A DNA stretch of 64,000 nt, taken from NCBI GenBank assembly GCA_913056275.1, contig CAJXLP010000001.1, forward strand, positions 1 through 64,000, given 5' to 3'. Under the pieces are notes generated by a model. That model saw only the letters and a list, made by a program, of their open reading frames with translations. It was not told where the DNA came from and did not search any database. A program made the position numbers and the translations under genes. Below, in pieces: positions 1-8,960 of this stretch. The stretch's first letter is position 1. Each line of letters begins with the position of its first letter. This DNA comes from an uncultured Mycoplasmatota bacterium (GTDB taxonomy: Bacteria > Bacillota_I > Bacilli_A > Izemoplasmatales > Izemoplasmataceae).

Positions 1-104
1 AAAAGGGTTCCCCCAATTAACGTCACTAAAAAGTAACTCGAGATGAAGCCGCGAATCATAGAGCCAAAAAAGAAGGCATTAAGTTTACTGAGAAAGGGTG
101 CCAT
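1..104 (-). CDS. N-terminal fragment of a probable TrkH/KtrB-type potassium transporter (runs off the left edge)
   Basis: Reading the minus strand from an ATG at 104 gives an open frame to the window edge: a short basic leader followed by a hydrophobic segment ending LVTLIGGTL. This resembles the first membrane helix of TrkH/KtrB potassium-transport subunits, which carry a conserved IxGTxLL pattern there. An AAAGGA ribosome site lies six bases before the ATG, which supports a real start. Only about 34 residues are visible, so the family call rests on one helix and is tentative. It lies 34 bases downstream of the chromate transporter gene on the same strand and may be co-transcribed with it. 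Confidence 0.4.
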   Translation of the reverse strand, partial: MAPFLSKLNAFFFGSMIRGFISSYFLVTLIGGTL

Positions 105-138
105 ATTCAATCCTTTTGGGTACGGGTTTCTTTCGAAA

Positions 139-678
139 TTATAACACTATAATACCAAAAACCCCGGCACTTACTATAAATAGGATGGGGTGAACCTTGG
201 TATATAAAAGCCCCACAATGAGTCCAATGAGTAAGAGAAAATGCACCCATGTTCCATTGATGGATTGCCCAATTGACAGTGCACTCGCTAAAATCAATCC
301 GACCAGTGCGGGCTTCATGCCGTATAAAATGCGCCGAATCCACGCCTTCACAGCCGGCTTATGTTCAAAGGTTAAGACCACACTCATCAATGCGATCGGC
401 GCTAAGATAACGCCAAAGCTTGCAAGTAACGCGCCCAGTATGCCAACCCATATGCCTTCAGTCAAGGCGATGGTTTGAAATCCGATAAAGGTCGCCGCAT
501 TAATCGCAATGGGCCCTGGTGTCATTTGTGATAAGCCAATCACATCGACAAACTGCTGAAGCGTTAAAAAGCCTTGGTCGATCACAATGACCCGCTCTAA
601 TACCGGAATCATCGCCGTCCCGCCCCCAAACGCCACGAGACCGATTAAGAAAAATTGCAGCCAAAGATTAATCCACAT
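139..678 (-). CDS. chromate transporter half-protein, second subunit
   Basis: This is a 179-residue ChrA-type (CHR family) membrane protein, one of two short CHR genes in tandem. The signature FGGGTAMIPVLER appears near residue 18, followed by the typical SQMTPGPIAINAATFIGF segment; about five to six hydrophobic segments make up the rest. Long ChrA proteins carry two such halves in one chain, whereas short-chain CHR pairs act as heterodimers that export chromate or a related oxyanion. The substrate here is inferred from the family only. The start ATG at 678 has an AAAGGGG site and overlaps the first-half gene by 11 bases, so the two are translationally coupled. Confidence 0.85.
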   Translation of the reverse strand: MWINLWLQFFLIGLVAFGGGTAMIPVLERVIVIDQGFLTLQQFVDVIGLSQMTPGPIAINAATFIGFQTIALTEGIWVGILGALLASFGVILAPIALMSVVLTFEHKPAVKAWIRRILYGMKPALVGLILASALSIGQSINGTWVHFLLLIGLIVGLLYTKVHPILFIVSAGVFGIIVL

Positions 679-1210
679 GGATGGCCCCTTTGGGTGTAAA
701 TAGCACCGTCAGTGCAATCACACTGGCGATGATAAAAAACGGATGCAGCGTGGTGAAAATCATAATCGCTAAAACACCGGCTGTAATGACCACCCGGTAA
801 GGATTATTGGTATGCGAGAAAAGCCGCATCGCCGCGACTAAGATCAGGGCAATTACCGCAACTCTCACACCTTCAAAAAAACGGTTGAGCCACGTGGGAA
901 ACGGACCTGATACGACAAAACCAATTGCCACCGCTAACATAATCATAAAACTCGGAAGGACCACACCGAATCCAGCAGCTACGGCCCCTTTAATGCCTTT
1001 GAGTTTATACCCTAAATAAATGGCACTATTTAAGGCGATGATGCCGGGAATCGCTTGGGCAATCGCAATTAAATGATAAAAATGGGTCGGTTCTACCCAT
1101 TTTTTTCGGTCCACAAGCTCTTTTTCAATGACGGGAATCATTGCGTAACCCCCGCCAATGGTCAAGCCACCAATCTTTAAAAAAGTGGCGAATAAATCAC
1201 GTGTACGCAT
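668..1210 (-). CDS. chromate transporter half-protein, first subunit (leaderless start)
   Basis: This 180-residue CHR-family membrane protein begins MRTRDLFATFLKIGG and carries the signature IGGGYAMIPVIEKE, then AIAQAIPGIIALNSAIYLGY. It is the partner of the overlapping second-half gene; together they equal one full ChrA transporter for oxyanion export. I place the start at 1210 rather than at upstream in-frame codons for two reasons: family members begin just ahead of the GGG motif, and the clpB terminator lies immediately upstream. There is no Shine-Dalgarno sequence. Instead an extended -10 (TGC TATAAT) ends six bases before the ATG, so the mRNA probably starts at the initiation codon. Confidence 0.87.
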   Translation of the reverse strand: MRTRDLFATFLKIGGLTIGGGYAMIPVIEKELVDRKKWVEPTHFYHLIAIAQAIPGIIALNSAIYLGYKLKGIKGAVAAGFGVVLPSFMIMLAVAIGFVVSGPFPTWLNRFFEGVRVAVIALILVAAMRLFSHTNNPYRVVITAGVLAIMIFTTLHPFFIIASVIALTVLFTPKGAIHVD

Positions 1211-1226
1211 GCGGCCATTATAGCAT
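1211..1226 (-). promoter_or_regulatory. extended -10 promoter giving a leaderless chrA transcript
   Basis: On the minus strand TGC-TATAAT (TATAAT at 1222-1217) is followed by exactly six bases, GGCCGC, and then the ATG at 1210. A start site about seven bases past the -10 would coincide with the A of ATG. No convincing -35 is present, as the region upstream is the clpB terminator. Confidence 0.65.
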
Positions 1227-1227
1227 G

Positions 1228-1254
1228 AAAAAAGCGCACATTTAACTGTGCGCT
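1228..1254 (-). terminator. intrinsic terminator of clpB
   Basis: The 8-bp stem AGCGCACA/TGTGCGCT with a six-base loop is followed on the minus strand by six T. The clpB stop codon TAA lies inside the loop. Confidence 0.85.
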
Positions 1255-3818
1255 CTTGCTGTAAAGGTAAAGTTAACGCCATCACTGGAGACGTCCAAAG
1301 TTTGGTTTTCGCCAAGTTCATCGCGCAACATCATTTCTGAGATTTTCGTCTCAATGTGCCGGCTAATGTAACGTTTAATGGGTCTCGCTCCGTATTCACG
1401 GACGTACGACTCAGCGAGTATTTTGCCTTTTGCATCATCGTCTAAGGTGACGGAGAGTTGGAGCTCTTTTAACCGGTCATTGAGTCGGTTGATTTGTAAG
1501 TCAATGATTTGATAGAGTTCTTCCATTTCTAAAGGTTTAAAGACAATGGTGTCATCAATCCGGTTTAAAAACTCGGGTTTAAAGTGTTGTCTTAATGTAT
1601 CTAAGACGGCCGTTTCATCGGCTTCTGTAATCGCCGCGTCGCTTTGCAGTTTTTCTAACAGTAAATGGCTGCCTAAGTTCGATGTCATGATGATGAGCGT
1701 ATTCTTAAAGTTGACGTGACGCCCTTGACCGTCGGTCATTTGGCCGTCGTCGAGAATTTGTAAAAGGGCACTCCAAATATCGGGGTGGGCTTTTTCAATC
1801 TCATCAAATAAGATCACAGAATACGGTTTGCGGCGAATCGTTTCGGTCAGTTGACCGCCTGATTCGTAGCCAACATAGCCCGGCGGCGCACCGATTAAGC
1901 GGGCCACACTATGGCGTTCTTGATACTCACTCATGTCAATTCGGACTAAGGCGTTTTCACTGTCAAAAAGCGTCGCTGCGAGGGTTCTTGCGAGTTCTGT
2001 TTTACCAACCCCAGTCGGACCCAAGAAAATGAATGAACCGAGCGGACGATTCGGATCATTGAGCATCGTTCTCGCTCGAATAATCGCATTCGATACGGCG
2101 TTCACCGCTTTATCTTGACCGATGATGCGCCTGTGGAGTTCGCTTTCTAAGTCTAAGAGTTTGGCTTTTTCACTGGTTAAAAGTTTTTGGACGGGAATGC
2201 CGGTCCATTTCGAGACAATTTCGGCGATTTCGTGTTCAGAGACGCTTTCTTTAATCAGTTCAGTATCGGGGTGGGGCCTTGACTTTGCCTTTTCTAAGGC
2301 TTTTTCAGCCTCGAGTAAATCCCCGTATTGCAGTCTTGCTAAAGTTTCAAGATCGTAATTGCGTCGGGCTTCTTCCATCGCTTGCTTGATCGATTCGATT
2401 TTTGTTTTCAAATCTTTTTCTTCGTTTAAAATCGCTTTTTCTTTATCCCATTTGACTTGCAGTTGGTCGTGGGATTCTTTGAGCGCGTTAATTTCTTCAT
2501 TTAACGCGTCTAAGCGTTGTTTAGACGGGGCGTCTGATTCTTTTTCGAGAGACGTTTTCTCGATTTCTAGCTGGAGAAGTTTTCGTGAGAGTTGATCGAG
2601 TTCGAGCGGTTTTGAATCAATTTCAGTGCGGATGAGCGCGGCCGCCTCATCCATCAAGTCAATCGCTTTGTCTGGTAAAAACCGGTCCGCGATGTATTTA
2701 TCGGATAACTTTGCACAGGCGATTAAGGCTTGGTCGTTGATTTTGATGCCGTGATGGATTTCAAACTTTTCTTTAATTCCTCTTAAAATACTGATCGTAT
2801 CTTCGACACTCGGTTCTAACACTTGGACTTGCTGGAACCGTCTTTCTAACGCCGCGTCTTTTTCGATGTACTGACGGTATTCATCGAGAGTGGTGGCTCC
2901 GATGCAGTGCAGTTCACCGCGCGCGAGCATTGGTTTGAGTAAGTTAGACGCGTCCATCGCACCGTCCGTTTTACCCGCCCCCACAATCAAGTGAAGTTCA
3001 TCGATGAATAAAATGATTTGACCCGCCGCGTGTTTCACTTCGTTTAAGAGGGTTTTTAATCGCTCTTCAAATTCACCGCGGTATTTCGCACCCGCCACAA
3101 GCGCACCCATATCCAGCGCATAAATGTATTTATCTTTTAAGCCTTCCGGGACGTCGCCGTTTACAATGCGTAAAGATAAACCTTCGGCAATCGCCGTTTT
3201 ACCGACGCCGGGTTCACCGATCAAAACGGGATTATTTTTTGTGCGTCTAGAAAGAATCCGGATGACCCGGCGAATTTCATCGTCGCGGCCAATGACTGGG
3301 TCAAGGGCACCTGATTTGGCGGCTTCAACTAAGTTGCGGCCGTACTTATCAAGCGTTTTTGTTGGCTTATTTTCAGCCTCTGTTTCATGCGCTCTAAAAG
3401 CTTTAATGTACGCTTCGAAGCGCCCTTTATTAAACCCTTTTTCGTGCCACAGTTCACGCGTTGTTTTATCTTTATCTAACGCTAAATATACGTGCTCGAT
3501 ATTCAGCGTATCACTGGACAGTCCCGTCCGAATATTTTCCGCTTCAATCATCACTTGATTGGCCTTACGGTCCATATAGAGTTGATTGGTATCTTCGATA
3601 TTCGGGAGCGCTTTAAGCGCCTTGAGTAAATCCGCTTTTAGTCCTTTGATGTCGAGTTTTTCTTGGGTAAAGAAACCCTCTACTAAGGAATCTTCCACGC
3701 TTAAAAGCCCATAATGAATATGGGCAACCGTGATTGCTGGGTGACCGTATTCAATGGTCAGTTTTTGCGTCGTTTCTAGCGCTTTTTTAAGCGCATTTTG
3801 CATGTGATTTACATTCAT
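1242..3818 (-). CDS. clpB: ClpB ATP-dependent disaggregase
   Basis: This 858-residue protein has the normal ClpB length and order: N-terminal Clp repeat domain (1-145), first AAA+ module with Walker A GEPGVGKT at 201-208, a coiled-coil middle domain at about 400-520, and a second AAA+ module with GPTGVGKT near 600. It works with DnaK in the cytosol to pull proteins out of aggregates. The start has AAGGAGG five bases upstream. The gene lies 53 bases downstream of hsp20 on the same strand, with only a terminator and ribosome site between them, so readthrough from the CIRCE promoter of hsp20 is its likely source of transcript (inference). Confidence 0.97.
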   Translation of the reverse strand: MNVNHMQNALKKALETTQKLTIEYGHPAITVAHIHYGLLSVEDSLVEGFFTQEKLDIKGLKADLLKALKALPNIEDTNQLYMDRKANQVMIEAENIRTGLSSDTLNIEHVYLALDKDKTTRELWHEKGFNKGRFEAYIKAFRAHETEAENKPTKTLDKYGRNLVEAAKSGALDPVIGRDDEIRRVIRILSRRTKNNPVLIGEPGVGKTAIAEGLSLRIVNGDVPEGLKDKYIYALDMGALVAGAKYRGEFEERLKTLLNEVKHAAGQIILFIDELHLIVGAGKTDGAMDASNLLKPMLARGELHCIGATTLDEYRQYIEKDAALERRFQQVQVLEPSVEDTISILRGIKEKFEIHHGIKINDQALIACAKLSDKYIADRFLPDKAIDLMDEAAALIRTEIDSKPLELDQLSRKLLQLEIEKTSLEKESDAPSKQRLDALNEEINALKESHDQLQVKWDKEKAILNEEKDLKTKIESIKQAMEEARRNYDLETLARLQYGDLLEAEKALEKAKSRPHPDTELIKESVSEHEIAEIVSKWTGIPVQKLLTSEKAKLLDLESELHRRIIGQDKAVNAVSNAIIRARTMLNDPNRPLGSFIFLGPTGVGKTELARTLAATLFDSENALVRIDMSEYQERHSVARLIGAPPGYVGYESGGQLTETIRRKPYSVILFDEIEKAHPDIWSALLQILDDGQMTDGQGRHVNFKNTLIIMTSNLGSHLLLEKLQSDAAITEADETAVLDTLRQHFKPEFLNRIDDTIVFKPLEMEELYQIIDLQINRLNDRLKELQLSVTLDDDAKGKILAESYVREYGARPIKRYISRHIETKISEMMLRDELGENQTLDVSSDGVNFTFTARAHS

Positions 3819-3836
3819 TGGGCCCTCCTTTTTAAG

Positions 3837-3868
3837 AAAAAGACTCGACCTAAAGGCCGGGTCTTTTT
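3837..3868 (-). terminator. terminator between hsp20 and clpB
   Basis: A long imperfect hairpin with 14-base arms, loop TTTA and one mismatch ends in five T. It probably attenuates rather than abolishes readthrough into clpB, since clpB shows no promoter of its own. Confidence 0.7.
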
Positions 3869-3871
3869 GGA

Positions 3872-4270
3872 TTACTCGACGTCAATGACAATTTGGGTGG
3901 ATGGTTTCACAGCGGTTGGCAAGTCAACCGATAAGATACCGTTTGAGAGTTTGGCTTTAATCGCTGCTTCATCAATGTTTGGTAAATAAAGCGCCCGTTT
4001 TAAAGACACGTGCCGACGTTCTTGATGCACGAATTCATCCGCATCTTCTTGGCTGTCTTCGTTATGTAGAGCTTCCAAGGTTAGTGTGTCATCGTGGTAA
4101 GAAATCGTGATGGAATCTTTATCAAACCCCGGAACTTCAGCGTCTAAGTGGTAGCCTTTATCAGTTTTCTTCACGTCGAGTTTAAACGCATTGGATTCAA
4201 AGATGTCATCCATCCATTCGGTCAATCTCAAGGGTCGAATCGTCGAGTTAAATGGGGATAATTGAAACAT
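3872..4270 (-). CDS. Hsp20 small heat-shock protein
   Basis: This 132-residue alpha-crystallin-family holdase binds unfolding proteins and hands them to ClpB/DnaK. The crystallin core runs from about residue 30 to the end, with the typical VPGFDKDSITISY and the ARxxLPxxID-like segment RALYLPNIDEAAIKAKLSNGI. The start is set at MFQLSPF (4270) because AAAGGAG sits eight bases upstream; the in-frame ATG ten codons earlier lies within the CIRCE element. The gene is preceded by a strong sigma-A promoter overlapping a perfect CIRCE operator, so HrcA control is clear from the sequence. clpB follows downstream. Confidence 0.95.
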   Translation of the reverse strand: MFQLSPFNSTIRPLRLTEWMDDIFESNAFKLDVKKTDKGYHLDAEVPGFDKDSITISYHDDTLTLEALHNEDSQEDADEFVHQERRHVSLKRALYLPNIDEAAIKAKLSNGILSVDLPTAVKPSTQIVIDVE

Positions 4271-4293
4271 AGTAATCACTCCTTTTTGGTTTA

Positions 4294-4320
4294 TTAGCAC
4301 TCAACATATACGAGTGCTAA
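4294..4320. promoter_or_regulatory. CIRCE operator (HrcA binding site)
   Basis: TTAGCACTC, nine bases, then GAGTGCTAA is an exact match to the CIRCE consensus. It lies between the -10 of the hsp20 promoter and the hsp20 ribosome site, the usual position for HrcA repression released by heat. Confidence 0.97.
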
Positions 4321-4328
4321 CTACTTAT

Positions 4329-4356
4329 ATTATATACGGTTTAAAGGGGTTGTCAA
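4329..4356 (-). promoter_or_regulatory. sigma-A promoter of hsp20(-clpB)
   Basis: On the minus strand TTGACA (4356-4351), a 16-base spacer and TATAAT (4334-4329) form a consensus promoter immediately upstream of the CIRCE element. Confidence 0.92.
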
Positions 4357-4376
4357 GCGGTGAGACTTTGGAAAAT

Positions 4377-4400
4377 AAAAAAAGTGCCGAAGCACTTTTT
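4377..4400 (-). terminator. intrinsic terminator of the gnd-zwf-cyclase-ZIP operon
   Basis: Stem AAAAGTGC/GCACTTTT with a TTCG tetraloop is followed by seven T on the minus strand. It overlaps the stop codon of the ZIP gene. Confidence 0.88.
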
Positions 4401-5217
4401 AAAAGAATATCATCAGGCTTAGCGCCATGGTAGCCATGCCCAGGACAAGGCCGTAAATAACTTGGTGATGAGCGCCGTATTTTTCGGCAGTGGGTAAGAG
4501 TTCATCGAGGGCAATGTAGACCATGATGCCACCGACTCCCGCGAAAATCAGACCAAACAATGTTTCAGTAAGGAAGATGGAAAGCACTAAGAAACCGACC
4601 AATGCGCCAATCGGCTCTGCCAGGCCACTGATCGCGGAATAAAAGAAGGCTTTCTTTTTTGATCCCGTCGCGTAGTAGATTGGCACGCTGACAGCAATGC
4701 CTTCTGGGATGTTGTGAATGGCAATCGCAATCGCTAAGGTAATCCCAAGGGCCGGGTCTTCAATCGCCGCAATGAATGTAGCCATCCCCTCTGGCAAGTT
4801 ATGCAAGGTAATCGCCAAAGCCGTAAATAAGCCCATTCGCATCAATTGTTTGTATGATTTTTCATTGCCGGGCGTACTTGAATCTTCGTAATCTTTCGGT
4901 TCGTGCGGGTTCACACTATCTGGGACTAGCCGGTCAATCACCCCGGTGAGTAATACCCCGCCAAAAAAGGCAAGTGTGGTCAATGTATATGCGCGGGTCT
5001 CACTCATTTCTAAGGCAAGTGATTCAAAGGCTTTCGGGAAAATTTCTACGAACGATAAATACACCATGACACCGGCTGAAAAGCCTAAAGCCCACGATAA
5101 AAACGAAGTACTCGCTTTTCGCGCAAAAAAGGCAATGGCGCTCCCAATTGCTGTGGAAAGTCCCGCAAATAAGGTGAGTAAAAATGCAATCAGAATCTCA
5201 TTTAAAGACGCGTCCAT
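4399..5217 (-). CDS. ZIP-family divalent metal transporter (ZupT-like)
   Basis: This 272-residue membrane protein has about eight helices and the two ZIP metal-binding helices, seen as LHNLPEGMATF and AIHNIPEGIAVSVP. ZupT-type ZIP proteins import zinc and, less specifically, iron, manganese or cobalt. An acidic, histidine-containing loop (DSVNPHEPKDYED) lies between the first and second halves. The start has AAAGGA seven bases upstream. An extended -10 (TGA TATACT) lies in the 35-base gap after the cyclase gene, so it may be transcribed both from the operon and on its own. Confidence 0.92.
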   Translation of the reverse strand: MDASLNEILIAFLLTLFAGLSTAIGSAIAFFARKASTSFLSWALGFSAGVMVYLSFVEIFPKAFESLALEMSETRAYTLTTLAFFGGVLLTGVIDRLVPDSVNPHEPKDYEDSSTPGNEKSYKQLMRMGLFTALAITLHNLPEGMATFIAAIEDPALGITLAIAIAIHNIPEGIAVSVPIYYATGSKKKAFFYSAISGLAEPIGALVGFLVLSIFLTETLFGLIFAGVGGIMVYIALDELLPTAEKYGAHHQVIYGLVLGMATMALSLMIFF

Positions 5218-5252
5218 AAGGATTCCTTTCTAGGGTTTTCATTAGTATATCA

Positions 5253-5876
5253 CTAATTGTTTGGTTCGCGCGTTTTTAATAAAGCGCGCACAGGGAGTGC
5301 GTCAACCCCCACAATCTTTAACGGTAAACAAATCAATTCATAGTGTCCATCACGCACTGCTTTTAAGCGCAAGCCCTCTAAAATAAAGATGCCCGCTCCT
5401 AAAAGAATTTTATGGGTGGGATGATCCGGTTGACTGCGTTCAATGCCTAAGGCGTCGAGGCCAACCCCTTTAACGCCGATGGCTTGCAAGGCTTTTGCCC
5501 CGCTTTCATCGACATACACAAAAGAAAAATCAAAGAAGTCTACCTCTGAGTTACGGGTTTTAAAAAAGACGACATCACCTGGCTTTAAGTCACACGCTTC
5601 AACCACTTCCCGGTCAATCACATCTTCAGTCACGGTGCATACTTTCACGGGGCCCAACAGGCCATCAGGAATCGTGTCATCGGAGACACCGCCCCCTGCA
5701 ATCATGTGCAGCGGATAATCAAGATGTGTGCCTGTATGCAGACTCATCGTCACAACGCCTTCATGGGCACTGCCCGTGTGATGGGTTGAAAGCGTATCAA
5801 AAACAGGTTTTTTCGCAGGAATATCTTTATAGACGGTCATCTCAGGATGGATCGTCATAGACACATCGTAAATCAT
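5253..5876 (-). CDS. cyclase / kynurenine-formamidase-like metal hydrolase
   Basis: This 207-residue member of the cyclase family (PF04199) has the metal-binding signature LHTGTHLDYPLH at about residues 46-57. Family members hydrolyse amide or ester bonds (N-formylkynurenine, isatin) or act on other cyclic substrates; no tryptophan-degradation gene lies nearby, so the substrate is unknown. The start at 5876 has GGAGGT upstream and overlaps the end of zwf by 35 bases. That overlap implies coupled translation with the pentose phosphate genes. The small internal ATG codons lack ribosome sites. Confidence 0.85.
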   Translation of the reverse strand: MIYDVSMTIHPEMTVYKDIPAKKPVFDTLSTHHTGSAHEGVVTMSLHTGTHLDYPLHMIAGGGVSDDTIPDGLLGPVKVCTVTEDVIDREVVEACDLKPGDVVFFKTRNSEVDFFDFSFVYVDESGAKALQAIGVKGVGLDALGIERSQPDHPTHKILLGAGIFILEGLRLKAVRDGHYELICLPLKIVGVDALPVRALLKTREPNN

Positions 5877-7233
5877 GGCCGACCTCCAATCGATGCGCTT
5901 CTAATAGCGCTTCAAATGATTCACTATCGGTGTAAGGTTTGGGAGCTTTCGCTCGGTCTTTAATTGAATCAATGATGGTCCAAGCCGTTTCAATTTCATC
6001 CCAGCGGGTAAACAGTGTGGGCCGGTGATGAACCACTTCCAGCAACAGTTTTTCGTAGGCTTCGGGATTATTGCCGATGGCTTCTTCATCATGAAAATAG
6101 GTAAACTCTTTATCAGAGATCGATTGATCAATGCCTGGTTTTTTAATGTTAAATAAAATCGCCGCGCCCTCTTCAGGCGCCACTTTTATGCGTAGTTCAT
6201 TAGGCATTAAATCAAGCGATTCATAATAGGTATTGGCTTTCGAGTGTGGTTTGAATTTAATAATAATTTCAGACCGTTTTTCGGTGAGCATTTTACCGGT
6301 TAAAAAGTAAAACGGAACATCTAAAAAGCGATCATTGTTTAAACAGGCTTTGAAATAGACGGCCGTTTCTGTCGTGGACGCCTCCGCCACACCTTTTTCC
6401 GCTAAGTAGCCCGCGTATTGACCCATGACGATGGAGTTGGGGTCGACACTAATGGCACCTAACACTTTAACTTTTTCATCCCGGATGGCTTCAGCGTCCA
6501 TCGAGGAAGGTTCATCCATGGCCACCAGTGCAGCCATTTGTAAGAGGTGTGACTGGACCATGTCTTTAAGCGCCCCAATATGGTCAAAGTATGGGCCTCG
6601 GTCTTTCACACCAATCGATTCTTTGGCGACGATGGTCACTGAATCAATCGCTTTTCGATCCCAGACATTTTCAAAAATCTTATTCGCAAAGCGTAGAGCA
6701 AGTAAGGTTTGCATCATTTCTTTGCCCAAGTAATGATCAATTCGGTAAATTTGGCTTTCATCCACGTACTGACAAATTTGATCATTAATCAAGCGGGCAT
6801 TGTTTAAGTTTTCCCCGTACGGTTTTTCAAAGACAATTCGGTGCGCTTGATTCTTTGAGACTAATAACTTAGACACCGATAAACCTTCGGTAATAATTGG
6901 AAATAAACGCGGGGGGACCGCCAGATAAAAAATCCGGTCTGCATGTAAGGTTGGGCGAGCATTGATAATTTCCGTGTATGTGTCTGAATCATTCACGTCG
7001 ATTTTTACGTAAGTCATAACATCTTTTAACGTGTCATAATCAGCGGCGTCTTTGACCCGTGATTTTAATTCATGGAGATATTCATCGGTCGTATAGTCTC
7101 TACGGCCAACGGCGATAATGTGGGAGCCTTCAGCAACATTTTTACGGCGAAATAACCCCGCAAATGCGGGGATAAGTTTTTCTTGCATGAGGTCGCCTGT
7201 TGAGCCAAATACGATGAATGATAAAGGGGTCAT
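5842..7233 (-). CDS. zwf: glucose-6-phosphate 1-dehydrogenase
   Basis: This 463-residue enzyme oxidises glucose 6-phosphate to 6-phosphogluconolactone with NADP+, the entry step of the oxidative pentose phosphate path. It has the N-terminal nucleotide-binding motif FGSTGDLMQEKL and the active-site signature RIDHYLGKE. The length is slightly shorter than the usual 480-500. The start codon overlaps the gnd stop (ATGA), and the cyclase gene overlaps its 3' end. No lactonase gene is visible in the operon. Confidence 0.95.
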   Translation of the reverse strand: MTPLSFIVFGSTGDLMQEKLIPAFAGLFRRKNVAEGSHIIAVGRRDYTTDEYLHELKSRVKDAADYDTLKDVMTYVKIDVNDSDTYTEIINARPTLHADRIFYLAVPPRLFPIITEGLSVSKLLVSKNQAHRIVFEKPYGENLNNARLINDQICQYVDESQIYRIDHYLGKEMMQTLLALRFANKIFENVWDRKAIDSVTIVAKESIGVKDRGPYFDHIGALKDMVQSHLLQMAALVAMDEPSSMDAEAIRDEKVKVLGAISVDPNSIVMGQYAGYLAEKGVAEASTTETAVYFKACLNNDRFLDVPFYFLTGKMLTEKRSEIIIKFKPHSKANTYYESLDLMPNELRIKVAPEEGAAILFNIKKPGIDQSISDKEFTYFHDEEAIGNNPEAYEKLLLEVVHHRPTLFTRWDEIETAWTIIDSIKDRAKAPKPYTDSESFEALLEAHRLEVGHDLRCVYDDPS

Positions 7234-8117
7234 TTTTTATGAACCGCGTGGCCACCAAAGCCGTTACGCATTGCGGCTAAGACTTTCTCCCGGTAATTTC
7301 TCTCATCTTTAGATTTAAAACGGTTAAATAAACTGGTCGCGATAACTGGGACGTCAACGCCAAGTTGAATGGCTTCTTCAACGGTCCATTTGGCTTCCCC
7401 AGATTCATCGACTTTGCCGACTAAATCGGCGAGGGTCGGATCGAGTTTGAGTTGGTCGTGGGTAATTCCGACTAAATAACTTTCGATGATCGAGCCTTCA
7501 TTCCAAGCCCGTGTGGTTTCTACCAAGTCCACGTCAAAAGGGCTACGTTCTAACACATCAAGCCCTTCAGCAATGGCTTGCATCATTCCGTATTCGATGG
7601 CGTTATGAATCATTTTCACGTAATGGCCGCCGCCTGGTTGGTTGACGTAGTTCACGCCGCCCTCTAACGCCACAGCATCAAAGAGTGGTTTTAAAGGAGC
7701 CACACTATCGGATGTCCCACCGACCATCAGATTGGCCCCATGGCGAGCGCCTTCGGTCCCACCACTCGTGCCACAGTCGATAAATTCTAAGCCATCTTTT
7801 TGGAGGGCTTGATACCGCCTTATCGTGTCAGAAAAGCGAGAGTTTCCACCGTCAATCAACGTGTCGCCTTTATCAAGCAACGGCTTTAACGTGTCAATAA
7901 CAGTATCCACCACGGATCCTGCGGTTAACATAATCCAAATGGTACGGGGAGCCTTTAATGCGTTGACAAATGCCTGAACGTCATGAAACAAAGGAAATTG
8001 TCCGTCTAAGTGGGGTTTTTCAGATCGGTTATAGGCGACAACCTCAAACCCATGATCTTGCATATTCAAGGCGAGATTTTCACCCATTTTACCGAGTCCC
8101 ATAATTCCTATTTGCAT
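7230..8117 (-). CDS. 6-phosphogluconate dehydrogenase, short (YqeC-type) form
   Basis: This 295-residue enzyme converts 6-phosphogluconate to ribulose 5-phosphate and CO2. It belongs to the short class of about 300 residues, not the 470-residue class; short forms often prefer NAD+. Seen directly: Rossmann motif GIMGLGKMGENLA at 4-16, the substrate segment DCGTSGGTEGARHGANLMVGG, and the catalytic helix GGGHYVKMIHNAIEYG. AGGAGGT precedes the ATG. An extended -10 (TGA TACAAT, 8155-8147) lies upstream, after the gntR terminator, and the gene leads the gnd-zwf operon. Confidence 0.93.
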   Translation of the reverse strand: MQIGIMGLGKMGENLALNMQDHGFEVVAYNRSEKPHLDGQFPLFHDVQAFVNALKAPRTIWIMLTAGSVVDTVIDTLKPLLDKGDTLIDGGNSRFSDTIRRYQALQKDGLEFIDCGTSGGTEGARHGANLMVGGTSDSVAPLKPLFDAVALEGGVNYVNQPGGGHYVKMIHNAIEYGMMQAIAEGLDVLERSPFDVDLVETTRAWNEGSIIESYLVGITHDQLKLDPTLADLVGKVDESGEAKWTVEEAIQLGVDVPVIATSLFNRFKSKDERNYREKVLAAMRNGFGGHAVHKK

Positions 8118-8146
8118 GGTAATACCTCCTATAATAACTCGCGTTT

Positions 8147-8155
8147 ATTGTATCA
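8147..8155 (-). promoter_or_regulatory. extended -10 of the gnd-zwf operon
   Basis: TGA-TACAAT on the minus strand lies about 30 bases before the gnd start and downstream of the gntR terminator. No good -35 is visible; an imperfect inverted repeat (CCCTCTAATAGAAGGG) sits just upstream. Confidence 0.5.
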
Positions 8156-8190
8156 TATGCCCCTTCTATTAGAGGGTGGATTACCCCATG

Positions 8191-8215
8191 AAAAAAGCCA
8201 TCTTAATGATGGCTT
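8191..8215 (-). terminator. intrinsic terminator of gntR
   Basis: Stem AGCCATC/GATGGCT with a five-base loop holding the gntR stop codon, followed by six T on the minus strand. Confidence 0.85.
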
Positions 8216-8898
8216 CTGATGACTAATTCATAACGTTCTGAATTTTTATAAGATTCGGAATACTCAAAGATACGTCCATCTTCTAAGTAGCCCGTTAACT
8301 CGACATACATGACGGGGGTTTTGGCGCTTACTTCTAAATAGTCGCGGTACTCTTCCTTACAAAAACGAGCAACCAGCTTTTGATCGGCAAAGACCATGTT
8401 GAGAGCGAGTTCATCTTGGATGTATTCGTAAATACTCGTTTCCACAATTGCTTCGGAAAGCGGCACGATGTCTTTGGGGAAATACGACTCATCAATAATT
8501 AAGGGAACGTGATTTTTCTTTCGTAAGCGAATGATTTTGTAGACAAAATCACCGACTGGGATATCGAGTTTCCCCGCAATTCGTTCATCCGCTGGCATCA
8601 GGGAATATTCGAGTAATTCCGTGGATGGCACACCGCCGGCTTGTTCGACTTCTCTGGAAAACCCTAAGAACACATCCATTTTTTTGTACAATTTCTTATC
8701 GGTTGTAAACGTCCCAACGTGGGGGATTCGGTACAATTTGTTTTTGCGAACGAGCTCATCAATGGCCTTACGGATGGTCATCCGTGAAACGTCAAACTCA
8801 ATCGCTAACTCACGTTCAGACGGGAGTGAAGCATTATAGCCCAATCCTTCGATACGATTTTCTAATTGTCGTGCTAAATTATGATATTTACTCGCCAT
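8203..8898 (-). CDS. GntR/HutC-family transcriptional regulator with UTRA domain
   Basis: This 231-residue regulator has an N-terminal winged helix (PSERELAIEFDVSRMTIRKAID) and a C-terminal UTRA ligand domain from about 80 to the end, as in NagR, PhnF and TreR. UTRA domains usually sense sugar phosphates or amino-acid derivatives. It lies directly upstream of gnd-zwf in the same orientation, so a pentose phosphate or aminosugar signal is plausible (inference). The start has AAGGAGG six bases upstream. A NagR/DasR-like operator lies 62 bases before the start, suggesting autoregulation. Confidence 0.92.
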   Translation of the reverse strand: MASKYHNLARQLENRIEGLGYNASLPSERELAIEFDVSRMTIRKAIDELVRKNKLYRIPHVGTFTTDKKLYKKMDVFLGFSREVEQAGGVPSTELLEYSLMPADERIAGKLDIPVGDFVYKIIRLRKKNHVPLIIDESYFPKDIVPLSEAIVETSIYEYIQDELALNMVFADQKLVARFCKEEYRDYLEVSAKTPVMYVELTGYLEDGRIFEYSESYKNSERYELVIRSHH

Positions 8899-8960
8899 AT
8901 GCGCCCTCCTTGTGCTTTAAGTGTACCACATAGATGGACCATTAGGAGTAGGTGTGTCTA

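Noticed and set aside
2122-2595. Plus-strand open frames opposite clpB
   Set aside because: They mirror the clpB codons, have no ribosome sites, and no recognisable domain. They are shadows.
3819-3871. CtsR operator before clpB
   Set aside because: No GGTCAAA repeat is present; only a terminator and ribosome site occupy the gap.
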